Source of the DNA: DASXZH01 sp036502005
GTDB taxonomy: Bacteria; Armatimonadota; Fimbriimonadia; Fimbriimonadales; Fimbriimonadaceae
Reading direction: 5' to 3'
DNA: 64,000 nucleotides
Assembly (NCBI GenBank): GCA_036502005.1
Contig: DASXZH010000090.1
Coordinates: forward strand, 1 to 64,000
Part shown: in pieces, positions 1 through 7,066 of the stretch
Layout of the letters: every line of letters begins with the position of its first letter
Position numbering within the stretch: position 1 is the stretch's first letter
The notes under the pieces: model-generated
Databases searched by the model: none
The model's input: the letters and a program-made list of their open reading frames with translations, nothing else
What the model was told of the DNA's origin: nothing
Position numbers and translations under genes: made by a program

Positions 1-162
1 CCGCTCGGAACGGATTCCGCATACGGCCAGAAAAACGTTACCCAGAGGGTTGACGTTACCTTCTTGATTAAATATACGCTTGAGGGACATACGCCCAAGC
101 AACTGACGGACAAATGGCAACCCGTGCACTTCACCCTGGCCCCCTGGCCAACCTATCGCTAA
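1..162 (+). CDS. C-terminal fragment of an unrecognised protein
   Basis: An open frame runs from the first base to a TAA at 160-162 and encodes about 53 residues ending in APWPTYR. The start lies outside the window. The fragment alternates hydrophobic and polar residues (for example VDVTFLIKYTLEG), which suggests beta strands. It reads toward the gene at 238 on the other strand and is separated from it by a strong hairpin. I cannot assign a family, and it is not clear whether it belongs to the integrated element or to its neighbourhood. Confidence 0.5.
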   Translation, partial: PLGTDSAYGQKNVTQRVDVTFLIKYTLEGHTPKQLTDKWQPVHFTLAPWPTYR

Positions 163-180
163 TAGTCCGATCACTACAAA

Positions 181-207
181 GGCTCCTTCCCGATTCGTGA
201 AGGAGCC
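181..207. terminator. Hairpin between convergent genes
   Basis: The arms GGCTCCTTC (181-189) and GAAGGAGCC (199-207) are perfectly complementary around a 9-base loop. The hairpin lies between the stop of the partial gene at 162 and the stop of the minus-strand gene at 238, as expected of a bidirectional terminator. There is no clear T-run on the plus side and an A-rich stretch (ACTACAAA) on the other, so it would work better for the minus-strand operon. Confidence 0.7.
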
Positions 208-237
208 CATTATTGCGGCCAGTTTGTGAGAAGAGTG

Positions 238-1542
238 CTAAACCCCCATCGCATTACGAAGCCGCTGCCAGACTGAGAATTCTGGAGTGCTTGACCCTTT
301 CGACGTACCTTTTCTCTTTTGAGACTTTTCGTCTGGATCGACGCGCTCCCACGTCTTTTCGCTATATTCAATTCCATCGTTGTCCAATGAGTCGAGTTGC
401 CATGCGTCCTTATCGGTGAGTTCGTATGATATCCCTTCCTCATATTTGTCACGTTTCTTTTCGAGCTGTGTAATGTCTGCTTCAAGTGGTCTTAGTTCTC
501 CACAAAGTTTGGCAAGCGCGACATACTGCTCTTTTCCTCGAACTTCTGCTCTAGCATCATCTTGCAATGCAACGAGCCGCGCCTGAGCTGCTCGATGGTA
601 TCCGTTTGTCAAGTAGCGGGCGACATAGTAGCCGACGATTGGGACGACGACCAGGAGTGAAATCCAAAGGATTCCCGCTGGATCTCCAGCGTGGCTTCTG
701 GTGGTTGTCGTTTCGGTAATCGCCTTAATCAGCCCTTGTCGATCCACGTTCGACTCGATGAGCATCGTTACGGCGCTTCCGGCCACCAAGAGACCACCGA
801 ACGTGCCAACCACCGCGACGCGAAGACTTCGACTGGAAACCTTTGCATGGTACATGAAGCCACCCACAAGCGACGCCAGAGGCTTAAGCATCAGCCCCAT
901 AGCGAATACAAGGGCCATGCCAATTCCTGCAAAAGCCAAAGTCTTAAGAGGTTCGCTCGAAAAGCTTTGCGTGTCAATAAAGTCAGTCAGGAATCCAAGT
1001 AAGATTCCAAGCACCGCACCTCCTCCGATTGTTACCGCAAGTGTTTCCTTTCGGTCTCGTTCAGGCTGAGGAGGCTCGGGGTAGATGATATTCTTTTGGC
1101 CGGCGATAGATTCTTTAGACCGTGGGGCATCATCGGGAAACGTCAGCTGCCATCCTTCCTTGATCGTCAGCCCCAGAACCGCCGCTAAAGCCGCCGCATC
1201 CGCGGAGAGTTCGTTGAAACGTTTCTTAAGGGGCGACAGCGTCACCTCAAGCGCTTCGACAATTTTTTCATAGATAGGGTTCAGCCGTTCATGTTCGCCC
1301 ATTAACTGAACGTAAGCTTTATCACAGTTCTCGTCGGCGGCAATCGAGTTCAATATACAGAGCCGCTTGATGTACGGCTCCGTGTCCCCGCCATCAACGA
1401 TAACTTCGGCTAGATCGAGGGCGGCCCTTGGATCGTGAGCAAATAGTGGCGGAGTTACGACTCTCTTTCGAGGCTTGGGATTGCCCTCATTATCTTCCTT
1501 GAAGGGAAGATAATGAGCGTTGTTCTTGATAGCACGCTTCAT
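238..1542 (-). CDS. Multi-pass membrane protein of unknown function
   Basis: This 434-aa protein has a soluble N-terminal part of about 160 residues, then four hydrophobic segments near residues 168-188, 200-230, 240-262 and 289-310, then a charged, probably coiled-coil segment (about 315-375) and a basic tail. I recognise no enzymatic motif. Its ATG overlaps the stop of the upstream vWA-like gene by one base (TAATG), so the two are probably translationally coupled and may form a membrane complex. It is the last gene of an operon that starts with an excisionase-like HTH gene, so it is probably cargo of the integrated element. A defence or surface role is possible but not shown. Confidence 0.75.
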   Translation of the reverse strand: MKRAIKNNAHYLPFKEDNEGNPKPRKRVVTPPLFAHDPRAALDLAEVIVDGGDTEPYIKRLCILNSIAADENCDKAYVQLMGEHERLNPIYEKIVEALEVTLSPLKKRFNELSADAAALAAVLGLTIKEGWQLTFPDDAPRSKESIAGQKNIIYPEPPQPERDRKETLAVTIGGGAVLGILLGFLTDFIDTQSFSSEPLKTLAFAGIGMALVFAMGLMLKPLASLVGGFMYHAKVSSRSLRVAVVGTFGGLLVAGSAVTMLIESNVDRQGLIKAITETTTTRSHAGDPAGILWISLLVVVPIVGYYVARYLTNGYHRAAQARLVALQDDARAEVRGKEQYVALAKLCGELRPLEADITQLEKKRDKYEEGISYELTDKDAWQLDSLDNDGIEYSEKTWERVDPDEKSQKRKGTSKGSSTPEFSVWQRLRNAMGV

Positions 1543-2249
1543 TACTTCGCCTCCGAGGAAAAGGGATGAAGGTCATCGCTATCGTCGAGGCCGCGTACGA
1601 CGCCGCGTTCCGGTAGAAGAGGCTTTAGCCAATCACTCCATTGAAAACGGGATTCAGGATGAACGCCAATGATAACTAGTTTTTGTAACGGGCTCTTGGC
1701 AATGTTAGCGATGGATCGCTTCATGTTGGACAGCACCGCTGTGCTCTGGTCTTCGACGCCGCCATCGGTAAACACCCACGCTTCTTCATTTCGTGTTTGG
1801 GTGTTTTCGGCGAGGCGCTTAAGAACGAGTTCTGTTCTCGTAAATGGAACGAGAAGTTCTTTGGCAGGATGGATGAGCTTGGATGCTACCTTGGCATTGA
1901 ACTGGGAACGGCTATGTATTGGCGGCCCTTCGTATACGGGCTCAACCGTATGGCCAAAGATGTAAATGTTGAGCTTAGCTGAATCTGGAAGTTCCCTTTG
2001 CGCTTTGTACGCGTGGTCCGTATAGGCGAGAAGAAGCGTTTCTTCTTGGTCACTTACATCCAGATACTCCGAGAAGCTACTACGAGCAGAATTTCTTTGC
2101 TTGGAGCACGATAGGTTAACAAGTGCCCAGAGAAGGGCAAGGACGACGATGATGGCGATGACAACGTGTAGCTGCGTAACTTTAACCTGAGCGGCTTGGT
2201 GGTCTTTCTCTTCCTTAGGGCCGTCGCTGATTTCGGAATGACGTATCAT
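1542..2249 (-). CDS. Single-pass membrane protein with a vWA-like domain
   Basis: The 235-aa protein has a short N-terminal cytoplasmic part, one membrane segment near residues 27-45 and a C-terminal domain that reads like a von Willebrand A fold. Visible elements are a strand NIYIF around residue 94, a helix start FTRTEL with a possible MIDAS Thr at 139, and VFTDGG with Asp162 as the second MIDAS acid. The first MIDAS motif (DxSxS) is not intact: the corresponding strand ends in LLLAYTDH. It overlaps both neighbours (4 bp upstream, 1 bp downstream) and so belongs to a three-gene operon. The vWA call rests on pattern only; the partner is probably the multi-pass protein downstream. Confidence 0.6.
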   Translation of the reverse strand: MIRHSEISDGPKEEKDHQAAQVKVTQLHVVIAIIVVLALLWALVNLSCSKQRNSARSSFSEYLDVSDQEETLLLAYTDHAYKAQRELPDSAKLNIYIFGHTVEPVYEGPPIHSRSQFNAKVASKLIHPAKELLVPFTRTELVLKRLAENTQTRNEEAWVFTDGGVEDQSTAVLSNMKRSIANIAKSPLQKLVIIGVHPESRFQWSDWLKPLLPERGVVRGLDDSDDLHPFSSEAK

Positions 2250-2512
2250 TTATTTCTCCTTGATTTTTGGGGAGTGCTTACTCCAAATGCCACCTCGAAC
2301 ACACTTTGCGGCAGTGACTTCGAAGACCTTTCTTTGGCTTCTAAGAATGCCGTGAGTTGTGTTACCGTAATGCGGCGGCAGCGCCCAATGACGATGGATT
2401 GGAGTTCCCCGAGATCCATGAGCCGGTACACCTTAGCGCGGGAAAGTGAAATGAGTTCACAGACCTCCTCGACCGTATAGGCGAGCTTTTCATGCTTGAG
2501 CAAACCGTTCAT
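2246..2512 (-). CDS. Excisionase / MerR-type helix-turn-helix protein
   Basis: This 88-aa protein has a winged-HTH of the excisionase (HTH_17) class: YTVEEVCELISLSRAKVYRL followed by a wing with GRCRRIT and a C-terminal helix LTAFLEAKE. Such proteins are recombination directionality factors or small repressors in integrative elements, and a tyrosine integrase lies 1 kb away. It is the first gene of the minus-strand operon, and its stop overlaps the next start by 4 bp. An inverted repeat at 2559-2584, just upstream, shares a motif with the DNA beside the tRNA attachment site, so this protein is a good candidate to bind both places. Confidence 0.8.
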   Translation of the reverse strand: MNGLLKHEKLAYTVEEVCELISLSRAKVYRLMDLGELQSIVIGRCRRITVTQLTAFLEAKERSSKSLPQSVFEVAFGVSTPQKSRRNK

Positions 2513-2558
2513 ACCGCTATGGTTTGCTATTTAGGAGCTCGCAACTTTGCGCATTTAG

Positions 2559-2584
2559 AAATGTTTAGACCGGGCTAAACATTT
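2559..2584. promoter_or_regulatory. Inverted repeat, possible operator or recombination site
   Basis: The arms AAATGTTTAG (2559-2568) and CTAAACATTT (2575-2584) form a perfect 10-bp dyad with a 6-bp spacer. The right part recurs beside the tRNA at 4712-4732: both places read TTTAG, six bases, then CTAAACATTTG, with 19 of 22 positions equal. The site is about 50 bp upstream of the HTH gene. It could be an operator of that gene or a binding site for Xis/Int. Confidence 0.65.
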
Positions 2585-2588
2585 GCGC

Positions 2589-2625
2589 GGATGCGGCACC
2601 ATTTGTGCCCTTTGCCGCCGCATCC
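2589..2625. repeat. Second inverted repeat of the element's control region
   Basis: GGATGCGGC (2589-2597) pairs perfectly with GCCGCATCC (2617-2625) around a 19-base loop. It lies directly between the operator-like dyad and the large hairpin at 2648-2702. Function unknown; see the finding on this region. Confidence 0.6.
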
Positions 2626-2647
2626 TATGATCGCTCAAGGCCTCGTG

Positions 2648-2702
2648 TGGACCTACGCCCGTTTGGGCCGTTTCATGCGTGAAGCGGTTTGGCGTAGGTC
2701 CA
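2648..2702. repeat. Large hairpin upstream of the first paralogous small gene
   Basis: TGGACCTACGCC (2648-2659) and GGCGTAGGTCCA (2691-2702) are a perfect 12-bp inverted repeat. The loop contains a smaller imperfect stem around CGTTTC / GAAGCG. In RNA it would be a strong stem-loop ending 12 bases before the ATG at 2715. It could be a structured leader, or a DNA cruciform such as an origin or transfer site. It also argues for the 2715 start rather than an ATG at 2679, which lies inside the hairpin. Confidence 0.65.
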
Positions 2703-2714
2703 GGTCGGGGCCTA

Positions 2715-2993
2715 ATGTTACAGATCAACTCTTTCTTTTCACTGGGACAGATCGTTGCCACAGCTACCGCTTTGGAACAACTGTCCATGGACGATATGTA
2801 TGCGGCGCTTCGGCGCCACGCACGCAGGGACTGGGGCGACGTTTGCTCTGACGACCAAGCCGCCAACGACGAGGCGGTAATCAACGAGGGACGCATCCTC
2901 TCCGTATATCACGGCGGCGATGGCGTCCGGTTCTGGATCATTACCGAATGGGATAGGTCCATAACGACTATTCTCCTTCCTTCCGATTACTGA
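2715..2993 (+). CDS. Small conserved protein, first of two tandem paralogues
   Basis: From the ATG at 2715 this encodes 92 residues. The core LRRHARRDWGDV and the ending FWIITEWDRSITTILLPSDY match the gene at 3119 almost position by position. I know this family as a frequent uncharacterised cargo of plasmids and integrative elements, sometimes mislabelled as a type I restriction subunit; I see no catalytic motif. The start at 2715 was chosen because homology with the paralogue begins there and because an upstream ATG at 2679 lies in a hairpin. A terminator follows at 3011. Confidence 0.7.
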   Translation: MLQINSFFSLGQIVATATALEQLSMDDMYAALRRHARRDWGDVCSDDQAANDEAVINEGRILSVYHGGDGVRFWIITEWDRSITTILLPSDY

Positions 2994-3010
2994 GCAGCTC
3001 AGAAATTCCG

Positions 3011-3039
3011 GCGGGTCACACATCGTGATCCGCTTTTTT
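3011..3039 (+). terminator. Rho-independent terminator
   Basis: The stem GCGGGTCAC (3011-3019) pairs with GTGATCCGC (3025-3033) with one G-T pair, and is followed by six Ts (3034-3039). It separates the two paralogous small genes, so the second one needs its own promoter. Confidence 0.85.
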
Positions 3040-3118
3040 CGGTGAATACTGAAGCGCTATTTAGCCCCTCCTAAATTTTATGGCATAGCTGGAGGAGCGC
3101 GACTCCATAGGGGGAACC

Positions 3119-3439
3119 ATGAACTTGACCACCGCCCACGATAAGGCGATGTTCAAGGAGAAAGCAACTTTGACAACCTATCTAAAGCTTGGGCAAACCG
3201 TAATCACCCGCGCCGCCCAGGAAAAGCTTCATGCAGCCGACGTAAGCGCATCCCTACGGAGACATGAGCGTGGCGATTGGGGCGATGTAAGCTCCGAAGA
3301 CCGAAAGGCAAACGATTGGAGCCTTGAAAATGGAGAACGGATATTATCCGGCTATCGAGACCGCAATGGCACGAAGTTTTGGATCATTACCGAACGTGAT
3401 CGCTCAGCTACCACCGTGCTTCTGCCGGAAGACTATTAG
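3119..3439 (+). CDS. Small conserved protein, second of two tandem paralogues
   Basis: This 106-aa protein is a paralogue of the product of 2715-2993: LRRHERGDWGDV in the middle and FWIITERDRSATTVLLPEDY at the end. A good ribosome-binding site (GGGGGAA) precedes the ATG. Its N-terminus has about 15 extra residues. It ends 25 bp before the stop of the convergent integrase gene. The family is common on mobile elements and uncharacterised; the very conserved C-terminal motif suggests one compact fold. Function unknown. Confidence 0.8.
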   Translation: MNLTTAHDKAMFKEKATLTTYLKLGQTVITRAAQEKLHAADVSASLRRHERGDWGDVSSEDRKANDWSLENGERILSGYRDRNGTKFWIITERDRSATTVLLPEDY

Positions 3440-3463
3440 GATCGACGACTCCAACGGCCCCAC

Positions 3464-4657
3464 TTACACGGCAGGGGCCAACTCCTCTATCCTACTGGCT
3501 TCAGCCGTCGCCAGTTTGATAGGCGGTGTGATCACTCTTTCAATGGCCCCCCGCAAGAGGTCCTGGGCTGGCGTTAATGGCCTTGTATAGTTCACTTCGG
3601 TTACACCCACGGCTGCATGCCCAACATGCTCTTTAAGCGTCGTTGCAGAGACTTCCGGCATAAGCTTTTCAATCCAGTTGATATGCGTAAGACGGCAGTC
3701 ATGAGGACTCATCGAGTCCGGAAGCTTGGCATCTTTTATAATGGTTCGCCAGGTGGCATAAACGAGCTTCTTTTGACGTGGCTTATTCTCCATTGCCGAT
3801 GCCCAGATCACCTGATCTGGCTTCATTTCGGCTGTAATCTCAAGAAGTGCTTTCTTAAGCGTAGGACACATCACGGCAAGCCGCTTCTTATCGCCCTTTG
3901 GAAGACCCATGTATTGGCCGCCATCCTTCTTTAGCTTTACAGCACGGTCAATATAGATTAGGTCCTGATCGAACAGGAGTTGCTCTTTTGTTAGCGCCAT
4001 CTGCTCAGAAAGCCTGAGCCCACCAAGTAAGAAGACCGCGAGCATCGCTCGCTTTTCCGGCATAAGGTCATCGGCCGCGAGGGCTGCTATTGCTTCCTTG
4101 GGAGTAAGCGCGACCGCGTCTCTCGGAGTAGCACTCTTGAGGTCGAGACGAAATGGATTAGCATGCGTCATCGGCACGTGGGAGTAAGGATTAATCGCCT
4201 GATTGAAAACCCGAACAAGGTTGGCCTTAATGGCATGGACGGTGGCTTCTCCTACGCCTTGATCACGAAGGTAGCGATAGTACGCCCGCACAGTTAGGGG
4301 ATTGATCTTCGTCAGAGGAGTCTTGCCCAAAACCGGTCGTACATACTTGTTAAACCTGCCCAGCCGGGTGGCGATAGTTTTTTCGTCGAGGCTCTCCGGC
4401 CAATCGTTTTCCACGAGCCAGTCAAACCACAATGCAAGTGTTTGCTCAGAACGCTGGTTGGCGGCTTCGACTCGCGCACCATGGCGTAACTCTTGGAGAA
4501 AGGACTTGCCTTCAGACTTGTTTGGGAACAGTCTGGAGATACGCTGCTTTCTCCCTAGCTCATCGGCAAATGAGAACTGAACCCGCCATTTACCTTTATG
4601 TCTGCCGCTCAGAATCTCGCGGCACGAGCCATCTTTGTTGTCTGATCTCGAAGCCAT
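3464..4657 (-). CDS. int: Tyrosine recombinase (phage-type integrase)
   Basis: The 397-aa protein has an AP2-like arm-binding N-terminus (residues 1-65), a SAM-like core-binding domain (70-170) and a catalytic domain. The active-site set is complete: Arg215 in GGLRLSE, a Lys near 254-258, His319 and Arg322 in SPHDCRLTH, His347 in EHVGHA and nucleophile Tyr357 in EVNYTRPL. It catalyses site-specific integration and excision. It lies about 110 bp from the 3' end of tRNA-Pro, the usual arrangement when the tRNA is the attachment site. Direct repeats between the gene and the tRNA are probably its arm sites. Confidence 0.95.
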   Translation of the reverse strand: MASRSDNKDGSCREILSGRHKGKWRVQFSFADELGRKQRISRLFPNKSEGKSFLQELRHGARVEAANQRSEQTLALWFDWLVENDWPESLDEKTIATRLGRFNKYVRPVLGKTPLTKINPLTVRAYYRYLRDQGVGEATVHAIKANLVRVFNQAINPYSHVPMTHANPFRLDLKSATPRDAVALTPKEAIAALAADDLMPEKRAMLAVFLLGGLRLSEQMALTKEQLLFDQDLIYIDRAVKLKKDGGQYMGLPKGDKKRLAVMCPTLKKALLEITAEMKPDQVIWASAMENKPRQKKLVYATWRTIIKDAKLPDSMSPHDCRLTHINWIEKLMPEVSATTLKEHVGHAAVGVTEVNYTRPLTPAQDLLRGAIERVITPPIKLATAEASRIEELAPAV

Positions 4658-4687
4658 GAACTCACTTTACAAGAAGTGAAGGGGCAC

Positions 4688-4739
4688 ATTTGAGAGACCA
4701 ATTGAGAGACTTTAGGCCAGACTAAACATTTGAGAGACT
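4688..4739. repeat. Direct repeats between integrase and tRNA, probable arm-type sites
   Basis: TTGAGAGAC occurs three times: in CATTTGAGAGACC at 4688, in AATTGAGAGAC at 4700 and in CATTTGAGAGACT at 4728. The third follows the TTTAG...CTAAA dyad at 4712-4725 that is shared with the site at 2559-2584. Short direct repeats next to the core site are typical of arm-binding sites of tyrosine integrases. Confidence 0.65.
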
Positions 4740-4760
4740 TTGAAAGAGAGGTTTTAGGTT

Positions 4761-4800
4761 CAAAATCTGGTCGGGGCGACACGATTCGAACGTGCGACCT
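4761..4800. other. Probable attachment core at the tRNA-Pro 3' end
   Basis: Integrative elements of this type usually recombine within the T-arm and 3' end of a tRNA gene and rebuild it. Here the element's integrase lies directly past the tRNA 3' end at 4768, so the core should overlap about 4768-4800. I found no second copy of this sequence in the window, so the other boundary would lie left of position 1. The exact core cannot be fixed from one end. Confidence 0.5.
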
Positions 4801-4844
4801 CTTCCACCCCATGGAAGCGCGCTACCAAACTGCGCCACGCCCCG
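4768..4844 (-). tRNA. tRNA-Pro (anticodon GGG)
   Basis: On the minus strand the acceptor stem CGGGGCG (from 4844) pairs with CGCCCCG, followed by discriminator A and an encoded CCA (4770-4768). The anticodon arm is CTTCC / GGAAG around the loop ATGGGGT, giving anticodon GGG for proline. The T-loop contains GTTCGAATC. The gene is intact despite being the likely integration site. Confidence 0.95.
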
Positions 4845-5024
4845 ACGACAGAAGAGGATACCCCGTGGCTTGCCTGAACGTTATTATTTGATCTGAGTTA
4901 GCCTCAAACTTAAAGCAGTCCTGCCTTATCCTCTTATTTTCTTCTTCAACCGAAAAAGCGGCCGGGTCAAGTGCCAGAAAAGCAACGGCAACGTATTTCC
5001 TACGAGCATAATGGTGTAGCGTAG

Positions 5025-5834
5025 ATGAATCACGCCGACATCCTAAAAAGAAACAACGTTCGAGTGACTGGCCAAGGCAGCCAAGTTATGCTCTTCGCCC
5101 ATGGCTTTGGATGCGACCAAAACATGTGGCGATTCATAACTCCCGCCTTTGAGGCCGAATACAAAGTTGTCGTTTTTGATTATGTAGGGGCTGGGAAGTC
5201 CGACCTTATCGCATACGACGCGACAAAGTACGCGACACTGGCCGGCTATGCGCAGGATTTAATTGAAGTCTGCGATGCCCTCTCTGAAAAGAACATCATA
5301 TTCGTGGGTCACTCGGTCAGTTCAATGATCGGGATCCTCGCCGCGCGCGAACGGCCCGATTTGTTCGAAAGGCTCATTTTGGTCGGTCCATCACCGTGTT
5401 ATATCAACAAAGAGGGATATACGGGAGGATTTGAATCTGAGGACATAGAAGGCCTTCTTCAGATGATGGACAAGAACTATATCGGATGGGCGAGTTTCCT
5501 CGCGCCCGTTGTAATGGGCAACCCGTCAAATACCGTCCTAACCGAAGAGCTTCAGGAAAGCTTTTGCTCGACCGATCCGGTTCTTGCCAGGCGCTTCGCG
5601 CGGGCTACTTTCCTTTCCGACAATCGCGCTGATCTTGAAGGCTTTGATAAGCCGTGTCTAATCCTGCAATGTGCGGAAGACATGATCGCGCCCACTGCCG
5701 TAGGAGAGTTTGTTCACCAAAGGCTGCCTGCCAGTCAACTCGTGTTCATGAAGGCAACTGGGCATTGCCCCCACATGAGCCACCCCGAGGAGACGATCGA
5801 ACTCATCTCGTCTTATTTAAGGTCTAGTGCCTGA
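5025..5834 (+). CDS. rsbQ: RsbQ-like alpha/beta hydrolase
   Basis: The 269-aa protein is full length for RsbQ, the hydrolase that works with the phosphatase RsbP in Bacillus energy-stress signalling. The triad is visible as Ser97 in GHSVSS, Asp219 in CAEDM and His247 in ATGHCPH, and the HGFGCDQNMW motif of the family is at residues 26-35. Relatives include the plant karrikin and strigolactone receptors. It overlaps the next gene, a PAS histidine kinase, by 8 bp. By analogy RsbQ would make or release a small ligand sensed by the PAS domain; the ligand is unknown even in Bacillus. No clear Shine-Dalgarno sequence precedes the ATG. Confidence 0.9.
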   Translation: MNHADILKRNNVRVTGQGSQVMLFAHGFGCDQNMWRFITPAFEAEYKVVVFDYVGAGKSDLIAYDATKYATLAGYAQDLIEVCDALSEKNIIFVGHSVSSMIGILAARERPDLFERLILVGPSPCYINKEGYTGGFESEDIEGLLQMMDKNYIGWASFLAPVVMGNPSNTVLTEELQESFCSTDPVLARRFARATFLSDNRADLEGFDKPCLILQCAEDMIAPTAVGEFVHQRLPASQLVFMKATGHCPHMSHPEETIELISSYLRSSA

Positions 5835-7035
5835 AAAAGATCTTCTGGACCGACTTCCCGCCGCGTTAGTGATTTTCACGGACGACGGGTTAATCACGTA
5901 TGTGAACGCTACGTTCACATCCAATTTTGGCTACGAAGCGGATGAAGTTGTTGGGCGGCATTTTGAGATCCTGCTCACAAAACCGAGCCAGATCTTTTAT
6001 CAAACTCACCTTTTTCCCCTTCTTAAAATGCAGGGCAATCTGCGGGAGGTATATCTGCTGGCCGCGCATAAGAATCGGGCTCCGCTGCCTCTTCTTATCA
6101 ATGCAACCCGGACTCTCCAGGAAGAAAGTTATCAAAATGAATGCCTTCTTTTATCAATGCATAGGCGGGACGAATATGAGGAAGAAATCCTTCAGGCGAA
6201 GCGGCTAGCGGAAGCGGCCAACCAGGAAAAGGAGTTGGCGTTAGAGGCCTTAACCAAAGCCCATAAAACTCTGCAATGCCAACAGGAAGAACTTAAGGAA
6301 AGGAACGAAGAACTCGAAAGACTTAAGCAAACGCTTGAGTCTCGCGTTAGAGAACGCACGGCCGAATTAGAAGAAAGCGTTCAAGAATTGCAGCGCATAA
6401 GCTATTCGATGGCTCACGACCTTCGAACGCCTATCAGGGGAGTTTTGGCAGTAAGCAGCTTGCTGCTACAGGAGTTTGGAGAAAATATAACTGCGGAGCA
6501 GATGGATCTGCTTAGCGCCCAACGAAAGCACGCGCTCAAACTTACATCCCTCATCAGCGACCTGCTTATCTTTTATCGCTTGCGAAGCAGACGGCTCGCC
6601 AAGGAGGAGTTTGATATTTCGGAGATGGCGCGATCGGTAATCGAGCTCTTGAAGAGCCCGTCCGATACTCACAATTTTCAGATAGCCGATGGCATTAGGG
6701 TAACGGCCGACCCCGATCTGGCGGACATCGTTCTTGAAAAGCTTTTCCAGAATGCCATCTTGTACTCTCCAAGCGGAGGGCCAATCCGCTTTGGTTACTG
6801 CGAAGTGGACTCTCGGCAGTTGTTGTGTATTTCGGACGAGGGGATCGGACTTGAAGATAAGTATGCCGAGCGCGTCTTGGAGCCTTTGGAAAGGCTGCAT
6901 AGGGACGAAGAATTTCCGGGCAATGGGATGGGGTTGGCCATCGCGGCGCGCATTATCGCCAAGCATGCCGGGGCACTCTTTTTAAAGGGAAATACCGATA
7001 AGGGCACAACGGTGTTCTTCAGTTTTCAGGAGTGA
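5827..7035 (+). CDS. PAS-domain sensor histidine kinase, partner of RsbQ
   Basis: The start is a GTG at 5827 that overlaps the rsbQ stop. Residues 5-115 are a PAS domain of the RsbP type (IFYQTHLFPLL, then PLLINATR). A long coiled coil (115-190) leads to the HisKA motif with His197 in SMAHDLRTPIR. The ATPase domain shows Asn309 in the N box (KLFQNAILYS), DEGIGL at 337 and GNGMGLAIA at 365. There is no receiver domain and no membrane segment, so this is a soluble kinase that needs a separate response regulator, which is not next to it. The pair replaces RsbP, a PP2C phosphatase in Bacillus, by a kinase. Confidence 0.9.
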   Translation: MPEKDLLDRLPAALVIFTDDGLITYVNATFTSNFGYEADEVVGRHFEILLTKPSQIFYQTHLFPLLKMQGNLREVYLLAAHKNRAPLPLLINATRTLQEESYQNECLLLSMHRRDEYEEEILQAKRLAEAANQEKELALEALTKAHKTLQCQQEELKERNEELERLKQTLESRVRERTAELEESVQELQRISYSMAHDLRTPIRGVLAVSSLLLQEFGENITAEQMDLLSAQRKHALKLTSLISDLLIFYRLRSRRLAKEEFDISEMARSVIELLKSPSDTHNFQIADGIRVTADPDLADIVLEKLFQNAILYSPSGGPIRFGYCEVDSRQLLCISDEGIGLEDKYAERVLEPLERLHRDEEFPGNGMGLAIAARIIAKHAGALFLKGNTDKGTTVFFSFQE

Positions 7036-7066
7036 TTGGCAGTTGCCTGGCGAAATCCCGATCGGC

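Noticed and set aside
2703..2714. Possible second att site (GGTCGGGGC as at the tRNA end)
   Set aside because: Only about 10 bases match the tRNA 3' end and the T-arm sequence is absent.
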